NCBI GenBank assembly: GCA_036874045.1
Contig: CM072343.1
Location: forward strand, 17,194,001-17,258,000
Length of the DNA stretch: 64,000 nucleotides
Source of the DNA: Cymodocea nodosa
Taxonomy: Eukaryota; Streptophyta; Magnoliopsida; Alismatales; Cymodoceaceae
Direction: 5' to 3'
Program-made: the position numbers and the translations under genes
The notes under the pieces: generated by a model
The model's input: only the letters and a program-made list of their open reading frames with translations
Databases searched by the model: none
What the model was told of the DNA's origin: nothing
Shown: one piece after another, positions 48,801 to 60,800 of the stretch
Numbering within the stretch: position 1 is the stretch's first letter
Layout: each line of letters begins with the position of its first letter

Positions 48801-51800
48801 ATCAAAACTCAACTTTAGTCTAATCGAAGTTTTTGATTTTTTATATTTATTTTTTGATTTTAAATTAAAATAAAAAAATTACAATGTTATTTGATAATCA
48901 ATTCATTATTCAAATACATTATTTTATTTATAAATACATGAATATCAAACATAAGTCATCATTCATGATTCATATTCATCACATTAACATCAATGTCAAG
49001 ACATCAACTTACCATTCATGATTCATCATCAATCAACACATTCAAACATAAGTCATAAAGTTAAAATAATTATTTTATTTCTGAATTCAAATTAAAAATA
49101 CATTGTTTTTGTAATTACATCAAATATTTTTACATTTAATGTACATAATTATATTTAAATATTTAAATTTGCAAATTTATCGATGAAGTTATCTTTCTGT
49201 TGTGAACATTTAAATTAACGTTCATAAAATGAACGTTAAAATTTAAAAGAGTTATGGGTTCGACCTATAGGCCAAGCTGTCGGCTAACTTGAGCCTAGCT
49301 CGAATCAATCTACAAGTCGATTTTCTAATATATTATAGTTCGACCTAACTCGATTTAAAAAATCGAGTTGGGTCGGGTCAACCTATTATGGGTTGGGTCG
49401 AGCTAACCCGCAATGGCTCAACCTAATTGACACCTTTATGTCAAATGCTTTTTCCATCTTTGACTTACGGAAAAATTCTAGCATCTTTGGCAACATCTAG
49501 TCTTGATGTATTTTTGAGCAGCTAGGAAGGCATCAATCATTTGTTGCCATCTATGAATCCAAGCTAATGTTCTGATATGAGCATAGGCATAAGTGGCTGT
49601 AATTGCTTTGCAAGGCATTTGGTTGTAATTTTGTAGTTCCTATTCAAGAGGTTGATAGGGTGGAAGCCTTTGACGTGGGAAATAAAAATCTTGTTAGCAA
49701 ATTTGATGTCCCTACCATCTCCATGAAAGCTAGACATGGTTTGCATGATATCAATCCAAAAAACTTTTCATGGGTGCCGAAAAATCAAAATAGGAAGACC
49801 ATTAGCTCCAAGTGCCTTGTGGCCTATCATAGATAATATCCCTTTTTGGATTTCCTTTAGTGAGAGGTTAGCCTCTTGAGATGTGGTGTCCATGGAAGAG
49901 AGTTGACCAAAGTTGAACCTGCTCGTGGAAAACCAGGGGCTTGGCCTGAATGTGGGTGGTGATGAATTGTTCAATTCCATTACTGATCTTATCTTTGGAT
50001 TCTAAAGGAGATCCATTTATTGAGATAGGCCCAAGTAGATTTCATCTCATTGTGTGTGTGGCCACTCTATGAAAATAATTTGTGTTCTAGAATTCTAATC
50101 ACCTTCCTAGGCATAAAGCCCTGGATCTTTGTCTGCATGTTGCATCTTTCTTGGAGATCCAATCATTGCGTCTTTCATCAGATCTTTGGTTTTTCTGTCT
50201 GCTACATCCAAACCATCAGCCAAGGTTTCTTTGTAATCTAGCAGTGAGATGACATTTTCAAGAATACTGCTTTTGACTTGAAGTTAGTTTTGACTTAGTT
50301 ATTCACATTTTATGAGAGGATTAGAAAAAAACCATATTTCAAAAATTATAAAGATGTAAAATACAATATTGGAACAACATATAAGGTAACCCAATATTAA
50401 ATATTCTCAAATTAACTTGTAAACAAAAGTCAACGTCACTCATCCTCCAAAATAAAAGGTTGCCCAACTATTCAAATGAACTAAAAATCCTTAAAAATAC
50501 TAATAATGTGATGGATCTTTGTTAGATCCGTTACCAGATCTGGCTTGAAATAAGAATGGCTGGTAGCATTTTTTGACTGTGTGCCTAAGCACCTGCCTTA
50601 TTAACCTTGGCTACCATGCAGTCTTGCAATAGTAACCAATGGACATATCCTATGGAAAACAGAATCAGCTTCATTTTTATAAGCTTTTCTCGTGTTTTTT
50701 GATATTGTGGACATATGGTGGTGAATTTCATTGTTTACGGAAAAAATGAGGTGCATAATGTTGCCTATGCATTCACATTGTAGTGCATTGAAATGTATGA
50801 TATGCAGATGAATCAGCTACACAATTGCCTTGGAATTGGAAGTTTCATCTTTGCTATCTTTTGACTACCAATGACATGCAGTGATGTTAGAATGTCATGC
50901 TATCCATTTTTCTCATCACCATGCAGGTGTTGGTGTTGGAGGAGAAGAACAATTAATTTCTAATGTATCCCTTCTTAGATTACCATGGCTCGCTTTTGCT
51001 GTAGCTATCTTGTTTGTAGGTATCACATCCTTTACAACTTCTCTGTATGTAATTGTTGTCTTTCAAATGCATTGGCATCTATTCTATAACCCTTTCAGAG
51101 AAATCACAAATACGACCATGTGTTTGGTTTACATCTGATTTTATAGTGATTGTATTTTCTGGTTAATATCAATTAATGGAAGCTTTGCAAATCTATTCAT
51201 TATCTTTGTTAAGATTTAATGGGCTGGGAATCTGAAACTGGCATGAACTTGCAATAGGTGAATGGCCATTTAAGGGCTACTTTATGCAAGAGCATGCATG
51301 TCTGGCTTTTACGAAGTTTGGAAATAATTAACTTGAAGGAAATTTACTGGCAAGTGATCATAGGTAACAACATTTATTCTAAACTGACTAAATAAAAGGA
51401 AAAATTATTATTATCAAGGATGTAATATCATATTTGTAAAAAATATGTAAACTTAGAAATTGAAGATAACGATGGCAAGGGAATGTCGATTTCTTACAAT
51501 ATTTTATTATATGTACATCGAGTTCTGTAACTTTACATCTTAGTGAGGATCATGGATTCCCATGCTATGCAATTCTTATTTTAGCCTGAGCATTTTCCCA
51601 TGTATCATATAATCCCTGTTCTTTCCCCTGTTTTATATGTGTTTGACATGCGTTTTTTGCAATAGGTATTCTCATTTTGTTTGTTTGGGATGTAGGTAGT
51701 GTTGAATGCTTGGCTTCACATCTATCGAAACCAAAGGAAAGAGCTGGAACTGGTATTTGGTTTTATTCCTTTTGTTTACATGAACAAACATAATATCTTT

Positions 51801-54800
51801 CTATTTATTTTTGCTCATCTTTCAAATACATAATGCAAGTCCTGTGCTTTATGCCCAGATGCATTTTGAAGTAGTTGAGGAGATTATTGTTGGACTGGAA
51901 TCAGGAATTTTATTTGGGTAACCGGTTTTCACTTTTTATTTTCAAAAATCCTTCTTTATTGATTCCTTTTTGCATTTAGGTTATTGTTTCTGGATTTTGT
52001 TTGGAAAGAAAAGCTTTATATACCTTCCTGATGTAGGACTATTGCTTGTACCCATTTTTTATCAATAGGTTTTCAGCAAAATTGTTTATCTGCCTTTATC
52101 TCATATTTTCTTAAAATTCTTTGGTTCATCTTTGAATGTTCTTTGACAGAAAATCTCTCTAGATGTAAGGAAGTTATCTGTAGAATAACAACCCATAATC
52201 ATTGTTTAATCTTACCATGTGAAGTTAGCAATAAGAGAGCTGTTAATGACAGCTTAGTTAATAGACAGACATATAAACAGCACGTACAGTAGGTGGTGAA
52301 TTCCTTCATTATACTGGTTCTGCAATTGCTTTATTTTTGAAATTGGGGGCTCACATATCATTCTTATATTTTAATGTGTCTTAATCTTTAAGTCTAAAAG
52401 TTTGCTTGTATTTGTGCTGAAAGATCTTTCACCCACATTATACGATTAGAAAGTGTATACATTGGAGAATATAAGATACACTCCTGCACTTTATATATTA
52501 TGCTTGACATTTTGCACTTTAATATAAATTTCAATAACGGCCTACCATAAGAAACTATTTGAAAATTTTCCTCTGCACCTATATCTATAGTGTTTATGCT
52601 AGAACATATCTACATGCTTTGAGTCATGAGTCATAAACAGTTCATGGTTTGACACAAAATGCTTATTTGTTATTGCCGTTGTCATTTGCAGTATGTCATC
52701 AGTAATATCAAAGATGGGGTTCATATTGATTGAACAGGGCTACTCAAAGATCTTGATACCCATATGCGTTTCAATTAGCATATGTTGTAGTGCAACAGGA
52801 TTTGTTTATCAGGTAAAAAGCTATTTAGTTCCATTATTTATTTTTCATGTACACATGCACAAAAGAGAATCAGCAAATTGGATGGAAAGTTGCAATTATC
52901 ATTCAGTATAACTTCTTCTCTTACCCTTAAATAGAGTGGTGTAGTGAATGGAATGCAAGATTGTTAATCATTATGTTTAGTTATCTTCTTTAACATAGAA
53001 CATTAGGTAGGTGGAAAGGGGAGTTTAGCCTTATATTTAGAAGAAGCCGATGGAGAAGCTTTTCTCTTGTTGATTTGCATTGAAAAATTAGGGTACATAG
53101 AGAGGTGTTTTAAATACCCCTTTTTACAAACATAATGTTAATCGGGTATCCATATATAGATATCCGATAACTTACTCTAAAACATGAACATAAACATATT
53201 TCAACACTTTCCCTCAAGCTGGAGCATATATATCAAGAATGCTTAACTTGTTATTAAGAAGTTCAAAAGGTCCTACACTTGATCCTTTGGTGAGAATGTC
53301 TGCCACTTGTTCTTTAGAGCAAACGAAAGGGGTAGAAATAACTCCTTTAGGTACATTATCATGAATAGAGTAGCAATTTACCTTCACATGTTTGGTCCTC
53401 TCATGAAAGGTGAGATTACTAACAATGTAGATAGCTATTTGGTTGTCACAATGTACGTGCATAGGTAAATTTACTTCCACCCCTAATTCAAACAGTAATG
53501 CTTTAAGCTAGATGAGCTCGGAGGTTGCATTTGACATACTTCGGTATTCTACTTCAGCATTTGACTTAGAGATAACATTTTGTTTCTTACTTTGCCAGGT
53601 GAGTAGGTTGCCTCTAAAATATGTCAAATATTTAGATGTGGATTTTCTGTTGACGTTGTCCTTTGCATATCCGACATCTATGAAACTCATCACTTGAAAA
53701 TGTCCTTGTTTTGTGTATAGGAGGCTTTTCCCAAGGGTGTGTTTGATATAGACAAGTACACAAATGACTCTTAGCTAGTGAACTTCTTTTAGAACATGCA
53801 TAAACTGATTGAGGAGGCTAACAACATAGCTAATATCTAGCCAAGTAACAGTAAAGTAGATGAGCTTTTTAATGAGTCTTTTGTACTTCCTTGGATCAAC
53901 ATAGTTTAGAGAGTCTTCATCCCACAAGGAGTGATTTTGTTTTATAGGAGTACACTCTAGTTTGCATCCTTCAAGTCTTATTTCTTTGAGTAGATCTAAT
54001 GCATGCTTCCTTTGGGATAAGGGTAGTCATTCTTTAGAGTAATCAAATTCAATACCTAAGAAGTATCTAGGCTTCTCCATATCCCTTGTGGCAAAATTGT
54101 GTCTTAGAAAATGTTTTGTCTTTTCAATGTCTTGTATGTCATTGCTCGTCAATAGCATATCATCAACATAAACTGTAAGGATGACAATGCCACGTGATGT
54201 GTGCTTGACAAACACAGAATGATTAACACGACAACTGTCAAAACCATCACTCCATAACACACTGCTAAACTTTTCAAACCAAGCTTTGGAACTTTGTTTG
54301 AGACTATAAAGAGGCTTACAAAGCAAGCAGACCTAGTTCTCCCTTTGAGCAGCATATCCAGGAGGTTGCTCTATGAAAACTTGTTCATCTAGATCACTAT
54401 ATAAAAAATATTTTTAACATCAAGTTGAATAAGAGGCCATGATTGATTTGCCATTATAGATAGAATGATGTAGACAAAATCCAAATGGGCAATAGAGGAG
54501 ATCTCAACATAGTCAACCCTAAATTGTTCGGTGAAGCCACGAGCTACTAGGTGAGCCTTGTATCTATCCACACTATCATCTGGTCGGTGCTTAATGGTAA
54601 AAACCCATCAACAAGTGACTATATTTCTATCAACAAGGTAAGATGCTAGCTCCCAAGTACTACAAGAAGAAAGTGCACTCATCTCATCATCCATTGCTGC
54701 CTTCCAATGAGGGATTTGAAGAGCTTCGAGATGATCCATGGGTAAAGATTCTACAAAAATGGCAAGGGCAAATTGGTGGTAGGTATCTGCAAGGTTAGCA

Positions 54801-57800
54801 TAGCTAATGACATGGGATAAAAGGTGGTGGGTGTAGGCACAAGTGCCTTTGCAGAGGGCAATAAGAAGGTCATTTGGAGAAGTTAAAGGTGGATCATTGT
54901 GAGGAGGAGAGGACTTACTATCAGGGTTGGAGGCAAAGGTAGGGGTAGTTGGAGGTGGTGGTGGTCATCGACTGTAGACCTATAGGGTTGGTGAGCATGA
55001 CCATCTTGCACTGATTCCATTGTAGGAGGGTCGGGGGGGGAGGTCCACCGACTTGAGGAGTGGGGTAGATGGGATGTTAGTGGAGGAAGTAGTGGTAGGA
55101 TAGAGTTAAGGCTCAAAGAAGGTGACATCCATAGAGGTATAATATTTTTGGATGGTAGATGATACAAACAATATGCTTTTTGTGTTCAAGGGTAACCAAC
55201 GAAAATGCACTTGATGGCATAGGGGGACAACTTGTCAAGATTAAGAGATAAATCATGGAGAAAAGCAGTACATCCAAACACCTTTGGAGGGATAGAAAAT
55301 AATTCACAATTAGGGTAGAGTCATGCAAGCGGAATATCTCCTTCGAGAGGTGTGAAAGACATTCTGTTAATGTGATAAATTGCAGTGAGGACCACATTAG
55401 ATCACAAGTACCGAGGAACATGTATATGTAACATGAGAGTGCAAGCAACATCCAAGATGTGTCGATACTTATGCTCGGCCACCTCATTTTGTTGAGAGGT
55501 GTAAGGGCAAGTGGTCTGATGGATGATACCAGAAGAATAAATGGATTAAAAAGTAGTTTGCATAAACTCAAGTGCATTATCAGTACATAGAATTTTAGGA
55601 CAAACAAAAAATTGATTTTGTATTTCTACAAGAAATTTTTTGAATACATTAAGGACTTCATGATGATTTTTTAACAGATATACCCAAGATACATGGGAAA
55701 AATCATCCAAAAAAATGACATAATATTGGTGTCCAATAGGAGACGAAACTCTACTTGAACCTTAGACATCACAATGAACTAATTCAAACATAGAGGAAGA
55801 AGACACCAAACGGATGCTTAAAGGAGGCAGAGTGTGTTTTTCAAACTAACAAGACTCACAATCAAAATGAGAGATGAAAACCCAAGAAAGAGTTTAACAG
55901 ATGACCTAAAGGATAATGCCATAAGAGAGCGGAATCAACATTTGATAGACCAGCTGCCAAACCATAAGGGAAATGGTCACACTCCAAGTGGTAGGCTCCA
56001 ATGCTTGTCCTACACCCTAAACCAATCTGCCAACCTGTCTATACGTCTTGAAATATACAATGAAAGGGAAAAAATGTTAGAAAGCAATGTAAGTGAATAG
56101 TAATTACACTAATGGATAATAGGTTGTAAGAGAATTCAGGTACATAAAAAACATTGTCCAACCATAACTAGAAGGAGACTTGGATCTCCTTTTGACCAAT
56201 CACAAGGCAGGAGTGTCCATTGACAATGGTAATAGTAGATTTGTCAGAAAGATGAGAAAGCCAATCAAATAGCCTACCTGTACCTGTGATGTGGGAGGAT
56301 GCCCTAGAATCTATGACCTAAGAATCATCTTGTGAGGTATTTATCAATACCTAGATGACAAGTAAGGGCTTGAGCACTCATGACATTGGAAGTAGAACTT
56401 TGACCTTGAATAAAACGTTCATAATCAGTTTGAGAAATTGTAATGGTAGTGCCAGTCGTGTGAGACATATTAGTGGGTTCCTTTTCTGAATTAATGTGGG
56501 CAAATTGAGTGGATTTCAAATGAGGGAATTTTCCCAAATACTTTTTAGAATGACGACCTAATTTTTCACATCATTGACATTTAGGGCATTGACAAGTATT
56601 ACACCCTCGACCTCTACCACATCCACCAGAGCTAATCAAGGTAGATTGATCACTTCCTATAGAATTGCCTTTAAGGGAAGTGTGTTGAAATTCGCAGGGC
56701 TTTGGTAAAGGTGTCAACGATGGTAGGCATTTGATCAACAATGAGAATTGTGCCATGAATTTGAGAGGACATTGTAGGATTGAGACTGGCAAGATAGAAG
56801 ACAACACCCAATTCTTTGCAGTACCTCTTAAGTGTGGCAATGTCAGATGTGAGTGGTTGATAGATGTTAAGTTCATTCATTAGCTCACAAATTATATTGT
56901 AATGATCTTGGCAACTTCAATCACCCTATCACAGTTGAAACAAATTTTCATAAACCTGTAGGATTTTAGAGATGTTCTTTTGATGGCCATATGTTTTACA
57001 CAAGGTGTCTCAAATTTCCTTTGCAGTTTTCATCATGACTACACCATGAGCAAAATTGGCCTTTATGCTTGATAACATCCAAGAGTTAATGGCGGCATCA
57101 TTAACAATCCAATCATGGTAATCTTGGTCCTTCACATCTAGTGGCATGGAGAAGAGATGCCTTTCTTGACGATATGCAATCACAATCCATTCAAAACTTT
57201 GTGCTCACATAATGTAATTTGATCCATTCAATTTTTCTGACACCTTAGGAAAATTTTTCACTAGGAGGTCATTACTATGAGAGTTGGAGGAGCTAGAAGC
57301 CATGAATTCTTTACTGTGCAGACAATTGAAGTGAGAGTTTTTTTTTTTGTTTGTGTTGTTTATCTTAGGTCAGTCAATGGGACAAATCAAAATCGATGCT
57401 CCCTGCCATTTCAAGTACCTTGCCAAGCAATGGAAGATACATTCACCATTGAGCTTGCTATTGATCTATCAACTGAGGATGACCTTGTTGATCTTGTTGT
57501 GGACAAACATATCGAGAATGGGTTGCTATGGATGATCCTACACAATAGTAGCCAACAGGTCTATTTGATGAAGATTGGACGTGCAGCAGAATCCTAGCTG
57601 AAGATGAGACAATCGATAGGAAGTGTTGGCGGTGATGGATCCAAGCCAACCAGACAAGAGATCTCAACCTTGCCTGAAGAGGTTTTTAACATCGACAACC
57701 ATTGATGAAGGTCAATATTGGCAATGGATGATGTTGACCTTCGATTTTAGGAACCTTTGACTTTCAGTAATAGGGATGGTGGGAGGAGGCTACAGGGGTT

Positions 57801-60800
57801 ACGGGTGCTGGACAGTTGGAGGAGGCTGCTGCGGTGGAGTTGTTGGCTGTTCCCTGCTCTAATACCAAGAAGAAGACGACAGAGAAGCTTTTCTCTTGTT
57901 GATGTGCATTGAAAAATTAGGGTACATAGAGAGGTGTTTTAAATACCCCTTTTTACAAACGTAATGTTAATTGGGTATCCATATATGGATATCCAACAAC
58001 TTACTCTAAAACATGAACATAAACATATTTCAACATATTTAATTCTTTTTGTTGTGTACACTATTAACAAGAGCTTCACATCAACCTGCACACCTTAGCA
58101 TGTCTTCGATCTATTATTAGGTATAGTGTATGGGTGTTATATGGGTTATTGGATACACATATATTAGAACATACTTAGGAGCCCTCACTTTCTACACTAA
58201 TCTCTACATGATACTAGTGCCTAGGGTTTAGAAGAAAAAAAGAAAGAACATAAAGAAAACCACTAGCCACCCTCTCCATCTTAGTTTGCTGCCAATGCCA
58301 CCTAGGGCCATTGCTGGCCACCTTTCCTGCCTCAATAGAGGTTGTTGTCATTCCCTCCAGCTGGTCACACCTTCCATTACCTCCACTGTTGGAAGTCCTG
58401 TCTGCCATGACAGCACCATTGACGGTCATTTCCTGATCGCTTGGTGGTTCCACAGCCCTGCTGGTGATCCTACAACTATTTACCAGTCTGTTGGATCTGT
58501 TTGTGATGATTGTGTGTTTGTGTATGCCTTGGGCATGCATTGCCTAGTTATTATTAGTCCCTGTTTATGTGTTTTGGGGCTTCTTTCTGCCAATCCAGCC
58601 CTCTAAATCTTTGGTTTTGTGAAAATCTGACCTTAGTTTTTGTGAAGACTTGTGGATAAACGACATCCTCTTCAATGTCTTGTGGCCAGCTAGTGAATAA
58701 TCTTGGTAGTACATCCATGAAACTAAATACATTAAGTTATCTTTTGTAATTTCAGGCTTGATGTTTTTTGTTATTCATTGTGAGATCCAAAATCTCATAC
58801 ATGACCAATGAAGATTGACTCCTTGATGATTATGTGGCCATTTGCAAACTCAAAAAATATGGAGGAAAATAGATTCGTGGTTATTTTGAGTCATGACCAA
58901 TTATGAAAATGATGAAGTTTTAATTTATGTTATTGATTTTGCATTAGTGAAACTTCACTTGTGGAAGTTCATCTCTTCATAGCGGTTCCAAACTTAGATA
59001 AAGAAAGGTTAGCATTAGGTAGACCGCTATTTGTAAACTTGTCAGTTTCTCTTATATATAAATCTTAAAAATGATTTGTTGGTGCATAACTCTTTTAACA
59101 AGTTATGTTGGACCTTTGGTACAATGAAAAGAAGACAAGAAGGAAGTGTTACACACTTTAGCTGTAATGTTTTAAAACTAGGGGCTTTGCATTGATATCT
59201 GTTGAAATAATCCTATATCAGTTAATATAAAAACTGAACTTGAGCTAATTTATGATAAATCTCTCTACTCATCACCAATTAGTTTTAAGATAGAATTTCA
59301 ATATGATGTCAAAGCAAGTTCATGTAAAACATTTGTAGACATAAAATAAGTTTTAAGTGAAGGAGTGCTGAAATAGTCTTTATATTGGTTAATATAAAGA
59401 GTAAACCTGAACTAATAGATGATAAATTTCTCTACTTATCATTAATTGATTTTGACATGGAATTTCAACAATACCCATTTATAGATGAAGATAAGCAAAG
59501 ATCTTCACACTTTAATAGACAGATGTAGATAAGGAAGTTAGTTTAAAACACTAAATTAGGCTATTTCTATCATTGTCTTTATCTCCGTTCGGGTGGTAGG
59601 GTAAAGAATCTATCATTGTCTATCTTATTTCTTATGATTGTCTTACTCTATTATATGATTTTGGCTTGTTCAGTCTATTTTCAATAATTAATAAGAAGCT
59701 CTTTGTGCCCCCATTCGAAGACTATCACAGATGAATAAATGGAAATATTGTTACATGATGACACATGGTTATTTGGTAGCTCACCATGCAATAGTCAATA
59801 GTCACTTCTAGTAGCTATTCCATCAAGTATAAGCTTGATGGATTTGTAGGTACATATAAAGTTCGATTAAGTGCTCACAGTTTTTGTCAAACCTTGGGTT
59901 GACTGAGTTATGACATTTTCTTTTGTGGTACACTTGAACTCTACAAGTTTGTCTATTGCTATTAATGAGTCATGAGGGTGTGGTTAGTTAAAGGTAAAAA
60001 ATGTAACTTGGTTACGCATTCATAATCGTGTATACATTACCTTAAGGAGAGGGATCACACTTGTTTGCTTTGAAGGTTATTTATAGCTTAAAATAAGGTC
60101 CATGAGCTTGGATTGAAAAATTCAGCAATATAAGTTCTAAATATATATTGTTGATCACTTTATTGTCATCAAGAAATAAGAAAGCATATGTGAATAACAT
60201 TCTCTAACAAGTAGTTTGTCTATAGTTATTAGTGAAACAATTTAGTATTTGAAGAAACATTTCACTGGCAAGGAAGCAAGCACATGGGAAGACCTAGATA
60301 TTTTCTGGGGATTGAGTATTGCATATGGTAGAGACAAGATGGTTTTGTGCCAAAAGAAGTGTCTTTGATCTACAAGAAACAAGCCTTATTGGAAGTAAGC
60401 TAGAAGGTGCTCCTATTTATTAAATCCTAGTTTTTGGGATGATTCTTCAGAGATGTATGATAATGTAGGTTAAATCAAATTATAATGATTCACCATTTAT
60501 CTAGTGTGGATATTTGGAACCAAGTTCTTTCAATGTTATCTTAGAAAGCTGAATGTAATGATGTCCATGCCTTGATACTTGAGGTTGTCTGTTATATCCA
60601 TCTTGTATTAACACCGTTCTTTTCCTTATGACTTGAATCATTGTTTTATATTTTTGTGATCTATATAAATATTTTTTTAGTTATGATTTGCAATTAAATA
60701 TCTGATTAGTATTTTATGATGAATTATGAATGCGTTTTGTTATTAATAATTGATACATGTTTGTTGCATTAACTTAATCATTATCAATATGCTCTAATTG

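Larger units (their letters stand above)
53039..58035 (-). mobile_element. structurally complete Ty1/Copia retrotransposon in NIPA8 intron 7
   Basis: 4,997 bp on the minus strand. The 168-bp LTRs (57868-58035 and 53039-53206) start TGTTGAAATATG and differ at nine sites. The 5-bp target duplication tattt is perfect (53034-53038 and 58036-58040). The primer site TGGTATTAGAGC (57856-57867) abuts the 5' LTR; the polypurine tract TTGAGGGAAAG (53207-53217) abuts the 3' LTR. Coding order is gag, zinc knuckle, integrase, RT, RNase H, all with stops or frameshifts. The LTRs end CTTCTTCT rather than the usual CA. Confidence 0.92.

Noticed and set aside
57277-57597. 106-codon plus-strand frame in the Copia element
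   Set aside because: It lies antisense to gag and its 5' leader, with no known motif.
58286-58606. 106-codon plus-strand frame after the older Copia primer site
   Set aside because: The position suits the leader or gag start of the decayed Copia, but the translation shows no gag motif.
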